Shown: positions 13,701 to 26,262, counted from the first letter of the stretch. The stretch is 64,000 nucleotides of DNA from Trissonchulus latispiculum (GCA_030248195.1 JASAND010026401.1:1-64000); one strand, 5' to 3'. Numbers and translations: made by a program. Notes: a model not told the origin generated them from the sequence alone.

Positions 13701-16700
13701 AGTTGGCGCATGGTTCTGCAAATAAATGCACGGGGGAAAATAAAGAGAAACACTGCAAACTGACACTAGCAAAGCTGGCTTTTATCTCCCTTTAATTCCG
13801 TAAAAGAATACCACACTTTTGTTCATGTGAAGCAGTAGTAATCAACAAAACCAGTTCTGTGCAAAATTCTGATTTCTGGTTTCAGTTTCCATGTCTTTTG
13901 AAATATAAACAAAGAAAGGCACAGTAATTATGCAGATCCTATGTTAAAGCACACGTTATGTGCAATCATGCAAAACTATACTTTCATCGTGTGGCCCACA
14001 TGATAAAACCGTCGTCTGAGCAAACATAAGAGACCTGCTGCACTGAGGCGCAGCAGGAAAAAGATTTAACTCGACTCGACCTCAATCGGGGAAAGACCAC
14101 AGAAAGATACTATTTTCCGTTTGAACTTCACCATTTTAGACGATCATTTTGCTTTTCTCTTATTTTAGGAAGAAGCAGCTAAAAAGGAAAAACCAGACCT
14201 TGCCAGAGGTTTGCATTTAGCCATATATTACACAATTTCAATTTTATTCATTTGGCTGAATTTTGTTTTAGTATATTCTAAAAACTTTCTTGGTCTTGAA
14301 ACTAAAATGTACTATTATCACTCACACTTACAGATAATCTGCAAAACAACGAGTTTAGAACTATTATATAATATATAATATCCCTTTTCACAGAACAAAA
14401 TTCACATATATTTTCTTTTCTTTAGGATGGGGAAACGACATAGACTGGGTTAGATATGAAGATTCCTGGGACTTAGCTAAAGAAGTGTACGTGTGCTAGC
14501 AAGAATTAAGTTTAACCAAACCTTTATTTTCATAATACAATATTTCATAAGAGTATAGACAAGCATCATACGTACGCATACGCTACGCTACAAGCGTGAT
14601 AGATCCTCTGCATGCTATCGGCTGACTCTCCATGTATAATCAGCCCCCTCCTGACTCTGGATGGGTCCAAACGTAGCTTACATGTTACATGTAAACGGGA
14701 GCCTAATTTGTATATGCGGTTAAAGCTTGCATGATTTACACATCTGTGTACAAAATACACAAGCACAAGAGCGATCCCAGTTGGACCCGTTTGGGTTGAG
14801 GAGGGGGTGGTTTAAGGTGTGGTGGTTTCCTTTTGTGTGAATCTGTGTGAAAACCTATAAGCTCCAATTCTTTATGAAAGTAGATGAAACTTTCCAAATA
14901 TGCTATTTTGGTGCTCTTTAACATTCTGGGACCAGTCTCACATTTTTAGGTGAAAAGATAAAAAATTTTCGGTTTTTGGCATTATATTCTCAGTAGATAG
15001 TAGATAGATCAGATTGGTTGTTATGGGTGGAAAGAGGGTACAAAAACGAACATTTTTGTTTTTACAGCCTTCGAGCTCTCTTTAGTGGTTAAGTCAGTAT
15101 AAGCCAAAAACGAATTTTGGGGCCAAAAACGGCCATTTTCGAGGAAATCAGTTTTTTCAAAATTACTGCCAAATTTTCGACAATTTTCGGACAATTTTCG
15201 TTTGTTTATACTCAATCGATACGGGGTCTAATTGCCCATTTTATCAATGTCTGTTAGCTGGGAATCGTTGCTTTAAGCTAGAGATTTGGCCTAAAAACTA
15301 TTTTGACAAAAGCTGCGATTATTTTGTTTTGAACATCGATTTCTCAAAAACTACCAAATGGATTTGCCCGATTTTTGGCTAGATGAAAATTCGACCTATT
15401 GCGGAGGGACAGTTTTCTTGGTTTGAGCTTAAACATCTCCAGTTGCGAGAAAACTGAATACAAAGTTGCCAAATTTCGTGTGACCGCACATTTGACGGAT
15501 TATCTGGAGTATTGAGGCTTGTTGAGCCAAGTCCAAAAAAATGTCCTTCACAAGAAAATATTTTGGCGTATTCTGAGAAAGTTTTGAGAAATCGATGTTC
15601 AAAAATTTTTGGTCTGTATTCATCCTATCAGATGTCAGTATGCCAGAACATTTTTGCTAGGTTTCGTGATAATTTTGCTAGTTTCGTGAGCTCATGGGAA
15701 TGTACACGTTATAAGCTTTAAAATGATGTATAAAGCTCTTTTCAACTCCCAAAATTGCGAAAGGTATAGTATTTCAAAAAATCACCACAAAAGCACTGCA
15801 CAAAATATCGCCCACCGTGTGTAACAAGCTTATATATGATGCACGGCGTTTGACGCTTCTCATACTCTTATGAATCATGTCTTTTGGTTTAACCAAACCT
15901 AACAAATAAGAGAACAGTTGGAATCAGAGTGCGTCACTACAGCAGATTCGAAAACTTCGAACACACGACTTTGAGTCTGCTAAACTTCGGTCAGCGGACG
16001 AGAAGTAGACTGGTGACCATTAGCAGTTCTTTTTACAGAACGTAAAGCTGAGAGCTGTTGTCGTTACAATGCCGTAATCTACAAAACGACAAAAAATTAA
16101 TAGTCTTAAGGAGCTGCGTAAAATCATTTTAAAACGTACTTAGTTCAACTTATACTCTAAAAGTACTGGATGTATGATTGTGATTAAGAAGTACTGCATG
16201 TATGATTATTATAAACTTGTTCATTATGTTTTATGTTTTTATTTCATTACTTAATTCAATTTAATTTTGACATAATCAACAATTTCATATGCATTGTCAC
16301 TATTTCATTGTGTTTCAGCAAGAAACCGATAATGATACTGATTCATAAAACTTGGTGCGGCGCTTGCCAAGGTGCTGCTATCTGAACTGAAGTATTTTAC
16401 TCAAATTCATAAGTTTCAGTTTCTTTTGTAGTTTGGATTAATCTTTAGGTGATAAGCCAAGCTGAAATTCCTGTTTGCAAATTAATGCTGTTGCTATCGT
16501 ATAACAATCAGTCAAATACGTATGGTGATGTTTATAAGAAGTCAATCCCAAAACTACTCTAAAACACTGAACCAACCTGGAAACACTCTTACCTAGAGTT
16601 TACGTGAGGTTCTTGTAATTAATTAATCGAAATACACCAATTCATTGTCTCACCCGCCTTTTTCGACTACAACTGTAAGGGAAGCAGGCAAAGGAAGGAT

Positions 16701-18722
16701 TGACAAGCCTGCTATGGGGTTTCACTGATGGCCCTGTGGAGTAGTGGTTAGCACGTCTGCCCGGGACCAGAATGTCCTTGGTTCAAACCCCGGCTGGGCC
16801 AATTCTTTACTTTCAATCCTGATTGAAAAGCTGAACCTCCCTCTTCCCTTCTCTTTCCTAGGTCCTGGTTTCGTATGTATAAGGGTACCTGGCACATCCC
16901 GTTCGGGCTTGTCCTCGGTTTCCTCTTGGTCCACCAGCCCTGATAGAAGCGCTATACAATGAATATCGCATAATTGGGTAAACGAAAAATTTGACAGCAA
17001 CGGGTCGTCTGTCGATCTATTGGTTGAACGGCACAGATACTCACATTATTATTGCAAACATTTAGATTTAGTATATTTTTCATTATTTCAGTAATTTTTC
17101 TGTTGTAGAATACAATAGAAGTATTGAATTTTTGTTTGTTATTGGTTGTTTTAGCGCTTCGACCGCTGTTTGCCAAAGCAAGAGCCATTAAACGACTCAG
17201 CAAATACTTTGTCATGGTTAATGTTGAGGTATTATTTAAACTTTGTGAAAATTTTACCCTTTGTTTTCGGCAACATTTACAGTTTTAAATAATTTCCATA
17301 ACTTTATTTCTTATGATGCCAAGATCGGTGTCAAAACGTTTTACAGTATCTTTTGGGATATAAACCTAATCGGGATATCCTGTTGGTATTTACTTAAAAA
17401 CCTAAAGCTTACCACTTACAGAATGAGTTTCTTCAATAGGATTAGCTGATAAAAAACTACAAAAAGGCGATTTTTATGGGTGTAGTTTTTATGGGCCTTC
17501 AAATGTGGGATTAATTTGTATTTTGGTTAGAGCATTCGGTTAGAGTAAAAAGAACAAGGTTGGCTCTTGGTGGAATTGTCATAATTAATAACTAATAAAT
17601 AATAATTAACAATATGTAATAAATTCTTTTGTGTCAACAACAATGTTAACTGTTTTTAAGCTATATTGTTAACTTTACAACATTTCAGGATGACGAAGAA
17701 CCCAATGAACAATTGCTGAAACAGGACGGAAATTATATTCCCCGAATATATTTCTGCGGTAAAAGATATTGGTCTATGATAAAACTCAGTCAAAACAACT
17801 CGCATTTAACTTTACAACATCTTAAGTTATTATTTATTAAGCATGCAAACGTTTCTTACATATTTTATTTAATCAAATGGAACCTCCCGCAGCGCAGTGG
17901 TTTCTTACTGCGCTACAAGTGGAGGATCATGTCAAGTCTAGAGCTTGAACAAAAGAATAAGCTCTAGCACCATATTTCAGATATCCCTCCTGGGCAATTT
18001 ACCGAGATTGTCAAGGGGTGCCCGCCTGCTTGTTGGAGCTACCACAGCACCTTCATTACGGTGGAACTAATGGACGTACTGATAGCCTTGTAGAACACCT
18101 CGTGTAATTGCTATGGCAATTATTCAGTGTCAGCATCCCCCTTCCCTCAAAAATGCATACGTTCTAAGCTGGCACCACCCCTAACCGGAGCACCGACTGG
18201 GGTGAGGTGGCTGTAAAAAATGGACTGAGAAGCATATTAAAATATGCTTCAAGTGATATTTTACTTACCTATTTTGAATTATCTATTTATATTTATATAT
18301 TTATTTATTCATTTCCAGTCTATAACAACATATAACATTTAGTATTCTTGTTTTAGATTCCGAGGGTTATGTAATGTCTGACATTATCAATGAAAAACGG
18401 AAAGATAAAGACATGAAGTATACCTATCCTAATCCTGGTCCAAGTAAGACTTATACTTAATTTAAACATATTTTGTGGCTTGTATTTTGGAAACAAATTT
18501 CTACAAGCCAAAGTATCACGTCAACTCACTTTTTCTGGAAACAATTTGACCGAAATTCGGCTGATTAATAATGTTATAGTCAATTCTTCGCCTCTAAAAT
18601 AGACATCATGTTGACCAGTCCTTAGATTATAAAACAAATTTGTAATTTTAATTATTATAGTAATTAAGTCAATGGAAAACGTCCTAAAGAAGTTGGGAAT
18701 TTCTCAAAGAGATGAATTGTGA
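4739..18722 (+). CDS. TXNDC12: thioredoxin domain-containing protein 12 (ERp18/ERp19) orthologue, complete, 8 exons
   Basis: Exons: 4739-4807, 14169-14208, 14426-14486, 16319-16371, 17155-17228, 17689-17758, 18357-18443, 18661-18722 (TGA). They sum to 516 nt, or 171 residues, against 172 for the human protein. All introns are GT..AG and every join keeps frame. Residues 1-20 are a signal peptide (MLKLIFCLVFLVVLQSCQSN). Next come GWGNDIDWVRYEDSWDLAKE, the active site HKTWCGACQ (CGAC, as in TXNDC12) at about residue 70, YFVMVNVEDDEEP, the cis-proline loop NYIPRIYFC, and a C-terminal helix ending RDEL, an ER-retrieval signal. Known role: oxidation or isomerisation of disulfides in the ER lumen. 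Intron 1 is 9.4 kb and swollen by transposable elements; the other introns are 0.2-1.8 kb. The last two exons are duplicated downstream. The start is the only ATG opening onto the signal peptide. Confidence 0.95.
5274..5297. repeat. CTGCTGCGCAGCAG hairpin, occurrence 1
   Basis: A perfect palindrome (CCTGCTGCGCAGCAGG) in intron 1 of TXNDC12. Similar hairpins lie at about 14036, 38819 and 39265, two with a short CTCA-type loop. Probably the structured end of a dispersed repeat. Confidence 0.55.
5873..5901. repeat. (TA)n microsatellite
   Basis: Uninterrupted TA dinucleotides in intron 1. A second run lies at 7684-7719. Confidence 0.9.
5978..7070. mobile_element. non-autonomous TA-flanked DNA transposon (Tc1/mariner-type)
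   Basis: The left end GGGGAAGTGGCCCAAGTATG is matched by the reverse complement of the right end (CATATTTGGGCCACTTCTCC). A TA dinucleotide abuts each end (5976-5977 and 7071-7072), as expected for Tc1/mariner insertion. The TATGGGC motif of the terminal repeat recurs internally on both strands near 6400-6440 and 6955-7015, resembling subterminal transposase-binding repeats. No transposase reading frame is present in about 1.1 kb. Superfamily is inferred from the TA target site only. Confidence 0.75.
7478..7494. repeat. GGGGGGCTCCGCCCCCC hairpin, left of a direct-repeat pair
   Basis: A six-G/six-C hairpin preceded by GTAATTTC and AACTTCT. The same hairpin with similar flanks lies at 13346-13362 in the same orientation, bracketing the hairpin-rich element. 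Could be the ends of one element (Helitron-like or terminal direct repeats) or two independent insertions. Confidence 0.6.
7500..13340 (+). repeat. hairpin-array element A (non-coding), within TXNDC12 intron 1
   Basis: No substantial reading frame, but many strong stem-loops: GAGGGCCCGC with GCGGGCCTC (9860-9900), GCCGGCAACT with AGTTGCCGGC (10870-10892), GGTTTGCGAG with CTCGCAAACC (11189-11220), GAGGGTGCGG with CCGCACCCTC (11256-11285), GGACCCGGGGACC with GGTCCCCGGGTC (11389-11430), CCCCGTGAGCC with GGCTCACGGGG (11441-11479), GGGGAGAG with CTCTCCCC (11652-11677), GGGCTACCG with CGGTAGCCC (11796-11823), CTTACGTGAA with TTCACGTAAG (12298-12338). Several recur, inverted and in the same order, in the element at about 20290-24545, so the two are diverged relatives. 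The best-supported core is 9180-12430. A B-box-like GGTTCGAATCC lies at about 12796. Family unknown. Confidence 0.65.
13346..13362. repeat. GGGGGGCTCCGCCCCCC hairpin, right of a direct-repeat pair
   Basis: Identical core to 7478-7494, preceded by CTGTAATTTC and CAACTTCT. The two copies are about 5.9 kb apart in direct orientation. Confidence 0.6.
14036..14059. repeat. CTGCTGC..GCAGCAGG hairpin, occurrence 2
   Basis: CCTGCTGCACTGAGGCGCAGCAGG followed by AAAAAG; the inverted form recurs at 38819-38842 with flanking bases (TTTTTC and GTC) matching. Marks two copies of one dispersed repeat in opposite orientations. Confidence 0.55.
15015..15785. repeat. partial copy of the foldback element found at 56796-58958
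   Basis: Blocks match the right arm of the 57-59 kb palindrome in the same order: GGCCATTTTCGAGGAAATCAG, TACTCAATCGATAC, GTCTAATTGC, GCGGAGGGAC, AGCCAA.TCCAAAAAAA, and TATAAAGCTCTTTTCAACTC. Only one arm is evident here. It lies in TXNDC12 intron 3. Confidence 0.6.
16674..16960 (+). mobile_element. tRNA-headed SINE, copy B
   Basis: Same order as copy A: GTAAGGGAAGCAGG, a tRNA-like head (GGCCCTGTGGAGTAGTGGTTAGCAC region, B box GGTTCAAACCCC), then the conserved body ending CCACCAGCCCTG and AGAAGCGCTATACAATG. It sits in TXNDC12 intron 4, sense to the gene. Confidence 0.8.
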
Positions 18723-19480
18723 AGAAGGATTTGATGGAAATTTGCATATTGAAACTTCTTTACTTTAGTTTGCAATGTTTCTTATATAAACTATTATGCG
18801 TAATGTATTTGATCGTATGCTCTGGCATATTTGTCATAGTATTTACGTACGGAGTACATTGGTACATCATGTCTTCAGTCATGAATACTATGGTTTGTTC
18901 TAGAGTACGGACAAGTTATTTTATATCTAGTTTCAGTTTGTACTAAAAAAGATACTGTTTATAGTTTTTCAGTGCAGAAAGCTAATTACAGAAACAACAC
19001 GAGATTGCTACAGACACATTACAAGATTCTATATAAAAAGTTGATTAATACTATAGCAATGTATACGGTGATACTATATTACATTGGAGTTTGTTTTGAT
19101 CACCATGATAACTCGAACCTTTCGCTGAAACGCTTTGAAGAATTGGGGCTATCTAAGTTTCAACGAAAACTTCCTCTCTCAAAAAGTTCACTTTGTAGGA
19201 GTTTCGAGGAAGTATTTTTCCAACCTAGTTTTCATTAGCAAATTGTTACTTTGACGACTTTACCCTTAAGTTATCTGATGGACCGTTGGAATTTAGGTTA
19301 AGTATTAACTATGGTTTATTACTATAAGTCAGAATGCAATAGAGTCATGGACATGTTAACACTGCCTTCCATTGAAGATACAACTTTAAAAACGTTAACC
19401 TCGAAAACACTGGGAGCTATGGAGGGAGACACTTAAGTATACTTCAAGATAGCTCATTCTTTACTATTTGTAATGTAGTG

Positions 19481-19486
19481 AATAAA
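19481..19486 (+). promoter_or_regulatory. candidate polyadenylation signal AATAAA for TXNDC12
   Basis: A canonical hexamer about 760 bases after the stop. It is also present in the duplicate unit. Use cannot be shown from sequence. Confidence 0.3.
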
Positions 19487-22400
19487 ATCTGGTACAAAAC
19501 TGCCAAAAAATTGGTCAAAAATTAATCAGCTAGTGAAGAAGAATCTCAAAACCAAGTGAAAATTCATAACTAGGGTTCATGGTTTGCATTTAATCATAAA
19601 AGAAAGACTAGTTTTAATCATTAATCTAGGTTTAATTTAGTTTAACTAAGGCATAATTATTCACTAACACTAATACTGGAAGCTATAAACAAGGGTAATT
19701 CGGTCACCAATTTCCCCTAGTAATCGGAGTTGTCACTCCCCACGACGTAAAGCCACGAAATCTTGATGAGTCTTAAGAATACAAAAGAGTTGTTACTCTC
19801 CACGAAGACAAACAGTGGTATTCAGACATTCCCCAGCGTTTTAATGAGTTTTCACTCATTAAGTAAACTATACAGTACTTTTCACACCGTCTTGTATGCT
19901 TACCATTGGCTGAATATAGTTTCTATGAAAGTTATTAATCAAAAATATGAAGTTTATGGGCCTAGCAGGCCAAAAGTAGTCGTGAAATTGCCTGAAAAGA
20001 AAAGATCTGCACTAAAAATGACAAATGTCGGAAGGTGGTCCAATATTAGGTACTAAATAGCTACGTACGTAGTAAAATAATGTTAATTAGCAGTAATTAG
20101 TGGTAATTAGTTAATATTTGGTTAATTTTTATAATTTTGGTCGGTAACATGACTTGGGCTCATATGAAAGAGAATTTGATGCTGATTCCAAAAATCCAAA
20201 CCCGACTTTTCAACTCCCAAAAATAAGAAAGTTATAGTCTAAAATGTCTTTTAAAAATCACTTTTTATTTTGTTAATTCTAACACTCTAAAAAGGAGTGT
20301 TCTAAAAAAGGTTTTTTATTGGCTTGACTTAAGTCAAACCTTTTTTCCTCCTTATTGTCTGGGAGGTTGTCTACCTCCCAGACTACACACCAGGCAGGTG
20401 TTCTTGTTGTTCTCTTTTCTTTCCATTCTGCTAGGCCTCTTTCTTCCAAGGCCTAGCAGTTGTCCTCACTTGAACTTCTGGCCGAGGACAAGGCCAACAG
20501 AGAAGAAAGAATGAAAATAGGAATATTAGCCCAAGTCATAAAGATTGGAGGGGGCTGACCTCCATTATTAATTATAAAATTATAATAACGAATAGCTAGG
20601 TAGATACAAGTAAGTACGTAGTATACGATTATCTAATTTTGAACTTGTAGAAAATTGTACATCTCGCGCGATATTTCAACAAAGTTACGAAATTTTGCAA
20701 AGTTCTCCCTTTGGTTGCGTTTATGTGTTAGAGAAAGTTTCGCAAAATTTCGCCAAGTTTCAGCACCCGAAATATATCAAAAATGGGTCAGTTGGGGGTA
20801 ATAATTTCAAAACCTCATTAATCTCTACCCCCAACGGCATGCTGGCTCAACCAGCCGCTGCAATCACTGTGTTATAGGTGGCGAGCTTCTAGAATGTTCT
20901 ATAACTTTCTAGAAGCTTTGCCTTAAAATAAAAGAGAAATTCCGCCCCGAACTCGCTAATGACCTGTCACCGAGCTGCCAGCAAAACTGGCAGCTCGGTC
21001 CCAAAATTTTCTTTTCAATCAGTGTTCGCTTGAGTGCAACCGAGAGTGGTTGCTTCCCCCCTCCCTTTTAGTGCGCTCTCTAGTGCAGTTGTTATCTGCA
21101 TGGGGGCTACAGCGCACTCTCCCAGGTTAGGTTAAAACACTGGACTTTACTGGCCTTCGGGCCAGGAAAGATTTTGAGAATTACAACGAGCTCTTACCAA
21201 TTAGGGCCACATAGGTCTTTTATGCCTGGCCACAAACTGAGAAGAAAATTCTAGGAATTCAGAGGCCGTTTTGGCCATTTTTTTATGTGTACTGAGGCCT
21301 TCGGGCCATTTTTTAATATATAATTTTGGGGGCCTTTTAGGCCATTTTTTATATTCTATGAGGCCAATGGGCCATTTTTATACGCCTTTTGGGCCAGTGA
21401 GCCCCACTTTTTCAGTATTTTGGGCCTGAGGCCGGATTTTGAGTTTTATAGCATGCGTGGGCTTTCGAGCCACTTTTAGTTCAATTTTATTTTATTTTTA
21501 TTAATATTATTATTTTATTATTTTAATAAAGGGACAGCTCATGTAAACCCCTCCTGTTCGATGGAGGTCTTGAGAATTGCCCCTGCTTCTGTTTTTCTGT
21601 TGTTACTTGCCGACACTCTCTTATTGTCGAGGTTTGCTGACCTCCACCCCCAATTATTTCATTCGTTTCATTATCTTTTATTTGCATTTTTTGGTCAAGC
21701 CTCGACCGTCGATTTTTTCATTTTTAACAAGACACTTTTCGCCTAAATTTGGGGTTTTTATAGTAGAATGCGGGATTATTAAGTGGGGACCCAATCCCCG
21801 AGTTTGAGCTAGAGGGTCCCTTTGCTACGGCCCTGAAGTTATCTGAGTTAGTTCTGGAGAGTCCCCACAGCCGGCAACTAGGAGTTGCCGGCCATATTGT
21901 TCAACAAAGGCGCAATCGAGTCTTAAACTCACTGTTTTGTAAAATGTATTTATTTTAGCGTAGGTCGGCTATAAAATTACTAGGATTTAACAGAATATAG
22001 GTCATTTTAAAGCTAATTCTAAAACATTGGGTTATCCAACTCTTAAATATTAATTATTAAGTTTCTCAAGGGAAATGGCCGGCTTTCCCTCACATTCAGT
22101 TAATTGTGTTGTAGATATTTGTGTTTTAGTAATAATAATTGCTTAGCAATTATTATTCAATCGGCTTTCTGCAAAAGTTAATAAAGTTTCCCCAGAATTT
22201 AATCATAGCGAGTTCAAAATATCAAAGTTTCAAAGTTTCGATTTTAAGTTCTGGTAAACTTAAGAAAAGTTAACACTTAATTAGGGAAAAGATGTGCACA
22301 CACACGAGAGAAATTAGTTAGGATTGTTATATTGTTTTGATCATGTTTTAGCTATGAATCGTATATAATTACGTATTAGTTAGGATTAGGTACGCAATAG

Positions 22401-22595
22401 CTAAGAAATGATATGTGCGCATGTATGTTTGAATGCGTGTGTGGTTGCTTCGTATGTGTGAAATTACGTGTGAACATTCTTTTCCTATGCATAAGTTGGT
22501 TTCGGATAAATGAATTTCAACAGATAAATAGGATAAACGCTCATATAAGTGTGATTTACAGTTTTGCATACTAGTTTGATTTACTGCTGTGTGCG

Positions 22596-22775
22596 TGTGC
22601 CAGCAGTGGCACAGTACGAATGTCGCATAAGTGTTGTGTAAGTGTGCCAGCAGTGGCACAGTGTGAGTGTTACATAAGTGTTGTGTAAGTGTGCAGCTGT
22701 GGCACAGTGTGAATGTTGCATAAGTGTTATGCAAGTGTGTCAGCAGTGGCATGGTATGAATGTTGCGCAATAGTA
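22596..22775 (+). repeat. 47-bp minisatellite, about 4 units, unit 1 copy
   Basis: Units begin TGTGCCAGCAGTGGCACA (itself a hairpin) and continue to ATAAGTGTTGTGTAAG; starts are near 22597, 22645, 22691 and 22737. The counterpart lies at 30139-30315. Confidence 0.8.
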
Positions 22776-22859
22776 ATGAATAATTGCTGAATGTATGTTT
22801 TAGTTAAGTGTGCAATAAATTAATAGTTACGTGATGAGTGAAGCAATTGGCTGTAAAAG

Positions 22860-23024
<165 letters not shown>

Positions 23025-23378
23025 AGTCCAGTACCGTGGTATTACTGGCATTATAAACAATTACCTAAGCGTCAGATAATAAACAGGAAATTGTATGGTT
23101 AAATGTTGTTGTTGGCTAAATCGTATGAATGAGTTTGAATAAGTGAAGTGCAGACATGAGTGAGGTTTGAACCCGAATAATTATGGTGTGAGTGAAAATA
23201 TGCAAATGAGGTAGTAATGGTAAGCCTAGGGTCACGGGGACCCCGAATTAGGTCATAACCACTGTCTAGCATAGCGAATGTCCTCGATTCGTCCGCATAG
23301 GAAGTCCCGCATCAGGAGGGCGGACGAATCGCAAGAAAAGGGCTTCAAAATTAAGCAATAGTTACAAATAGTCACTAT

Positions 23379-23516
23379 CATGCGTGTGCTTGGGGGGGTT
23401 GAACTCACCCCCCAGAATCCGGATTTTTCCGGTAAAAAAACCGGAAAAATCCGGTTTTTCGGCGGCCTTCGGCCGCCCTTCACCCCCCCCAGAACTTCCC
23501 CTCCTGCACATGTCTG
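23379..23516. mobile_element. 138-bp MITE with 8-bp target duplication, only in unit 1
   Basis: The insertion is flanked by GTCACTAT on both sides (23371-23378 and 23517-23524). Its ends are roughly inverse (CATGCGTGTGC and GCACATGTCTG). It is GC-rich with internal hairpins (ATCCGGATTTTTCCGG region and GGCGGCCTTCGGCCGCC). Unit 2 lacks it and reads GTCAC-AAA-CACTAT at the site. The 8-bp duplication suggests hAT-type mobilisation. Confidence 0.75.
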
Positions 23517-25292
23517 GTCACTATTCAGACGAAAATTAATCCTGAATGCAAGTTTTCGCTCTAATTTGTCAGTATTACGTAGCCTTGTCATCATAAGTAG
23601 CATATTTGTAACATGCATGTTAATTCTTCCATTTCAGGTCTAGAATATGGCAATATCGTTGTCAAATCGCCTCACAGTGCAGTTTCGAGTTTTATTAACA
23701 ACTAAAAGCTCTGTTTCAGTAACCACCACAGTTTCAGTTTAGTATTAATCAAGAATGGCAAAACTCAGTCAGTTCAGACTACAAAATCAGTTTTAAAGGC
23801 TATAAAATGCTTTTGGCCATAGTTCGCGATCAGCACTGAATGGGCACACTGACACTAGCGTATTGTAGCCCGTTAATGGCATAAGTGGCAATAAGCATGA
23901 ATAGCAGTTCGTAAGCAATCGTAACATTCCTGAAATCGTTAATATGTTGGTTAATTACGTAAAGAAAAATGAATAGTATGCAGCAAGCCATTTTCCAACT
24001 TAACAAAATGATTCGATTCTATGTGCTAATGCCGTTGAAAGTGGCTTAAAATCTATTATGCAGGTTGTGGGTATCTTCCTGCAGTTTAGGACCAGAAATC
24101 GTCCTAAACTCAACATTTCTGTATTAGAATCTACTATTCTATGCAATAGTCAAATTACAGATTTCATAATTAGCATAGAACGTAGAATAGGCGCCTGTCT
24201 GTTATAAAGGGACCCAAAACTGTTTAACATCTGTGTTTCAGCTAGAACTGCGCTAAAACAGATTGCGCATTGCAGAATCGGGTTATAATTGCGATTTCAT
24301 GCATCACGGTGCAAGAAATCGTCCGAATAGTAGCATTCTGCAAATTTTGAACTCTAAATTTCTACATTATGTTAAAGTTGCGCAAAATTATGTTCGAATC
24401 TTGTCAATTTTTAATAATTTAGCGATCTTTACGTGAAAAGTTCATTCACAAGCTCGGAAAGCCAATTAGAATGAATAATGGTTGCTGGGTTCGAGTCCCG
24501 CACCTATATTTTGTACTAATGGGTTTTAACCCATTTGATTCAGGTGCGGACAGTGGATACTCTCCTGCCTGAATAAGCCGAACCTGCCGTGATCTGATCA
24601 GGTACGAGGAGCAAGGAAGCTCAGCATTGTCTTTAATTGTTGGATCTGTCTGGAATCAGTGGAAATGAGTTGGAATCAGAAGAGTTGGAATCAGTCATAA
24701 ATTGGATTTTTGCTGTAGGTACTCGAGTTGGATTGGAGAGCCAATTAGACTTTAGGGCAGAGACAATCTTGAACGCAACCCGGATCAAATGTGGGAATTA
24801 AAACCATTCGTGAACACTTAAATTGTATTCCTGAAAAGTTTACTTAGTCTGCACTGAAATTGAACGTTACTGTTCCTATACAAAGATGGGTTCGAACATT
24901 GTTTCTTTTGTCATCATTCTCCAGGGGGTTGTTACCCTCCTGTCTCTAGGTTAAACCTCCCAGTAATTCGTAATTTGTCGGAAGCAGAAGAGCTAACTAA
25001 CGAAGAGATTAAATTAAGTTATACTCGTACTAATCCCATAAACGGACCAGGAAACTCCCGACCAGACCGACCCATGCATTGTCCCCCCAGGTGACCGAAT
25101 AGCATCCAAAAGTGATATTGTTACTAGCATTTCGGGCTCACCCAAAGACCGGAACTGTGCACTACTAACTCATTTAATCTAGTTAATTTGCTCAGTAGTT
25201 TTCTTGTTTACTATTATTGTATTGTCCTTGGTAAGGAGGACGGACAAAGAGTTTTAATCTAACCAGCACGAACGCAAGCATATAGGGACCGC

Positions 25293-25830
25293 AAGCATAT
25301 AGTGTTAAATAAACTTTTATTTAATTAAACCTTCTAACCCACATTCTTTACCTAACAGTGTTGAATTGTGTTCCCGAAATATGAAAATTCACCCAAACTG
25401 CTGAAGTTTTCAACAAAGTACCAAAACTTTTTCAAAAAGTTTAAAATTTTAAACTACTATACATTTACATAATTAGGGATGCACCAGGACTTGGGGACCG
25501 ATGCCATCCTCGGTGGTTAAGCACCGGTGCATGCCGGGACTCAAAATATGTAATTTTTTGACAATTTTTAGCCGAAATTTTGGAATTTTAAAGTCAAAAT
25601 TAAATTAAACTGGTACAGATCGTTCATTATAATTATCATCAGTTTGAAGGGAAACAACAATAGTAATTTTGCCTATACTTGAAATAATACCAAAATCGGA
25701 ATTTTTAAGAAAATTCTCCTGTTTAGACTTCCGATTTTCACGACCGACCCGGCCTCGGTGCATCTCGACGAAAAATTAATGTTGGACTCATGTAGTTTCG
25801 AAAGAAGACCAAAATACAAAGTTAAGGACA
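25293..25830. mobile_element. truncated hAT remnant at the end of unit 1
   Basis: After GGGACCGC (25285-25292) and a 10-base repeat AAGCATATAG, the sequence joins internal hAT sequence that matches 32961-33498 in unit 2. The left terminal repeat and everything right of the duplication break are missing. It includes a TAGGGATGCACC block at 25474 that is inversely matched by GGTGCATCTCGA near 25768, a small hAT-like inner repeat. Confidence 0.75.
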
Positions 25831-25896
25831 ATTTATATATTTATTTATTCATTTCCAGTCTATAACAACATATAACATTTAGTATTCTTGTTTTAG

Positions 25897-26262
25897 ATTC
25901 CGAGGGTTATGTAATGTCTGACATTATCAATGAAAAACGGAAAGATAAAGACATGAAGTATACCTATCCTAATCCTGGTCCAAGTAAGACTTATACTTAA
26001 TTTAAACATATTTTGTGGCTTGTATTTTGGAAACAAATTTCTACAAGCCAAAGTATCACGTCAACTCACTTTTTCTGGAAACAATTTGACCGAAATTCGG
26101 CTGATTAATAATGTTATAGTCAATTCTTCGCCTCTAAAATAGACATCATGTTGACCAGTCCTTAGATTATAAAACAAATTTGTAATTTTAATTATTATAG
26201 TAATTAAGTCAATGGAAAACGTCCTAAAGAAGTTGGGAATTTCTCAAAGAGATGAATTGTGA
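25897..26262 (+). pseudogene. TXNDC12: duplicated terminal exons 7-8 of TXNDC12
   Basis: 25897-25983 and 26201-26262 are identical to exons 7 and 8 of the complete gene, with splice sites intact, encoding the last 49 residues through RDEL. No copies of exons 1-6 precede them. They cannot make a protein alone, but could serve as an alternative 3' end spliced to exon 6 at 17758, giving the same protein with a different 3' UTR. Called pseudogene because they are an orphan fragment. Confidence 0.85.

Noticed and set aside
18719..18946. 75-codon hydrophobic frame, also at 26259-26486
   Set aside because: It overlaps the TXNDC12 stop and 3' UTR in another frame; the repetition is due to the tandem duplication.
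22596..22775. CRISPR-like array
   Set aside because: Adjacent 47-bp imperfect units with no unique spacers; a minisatellite in a eukaryotic genome.
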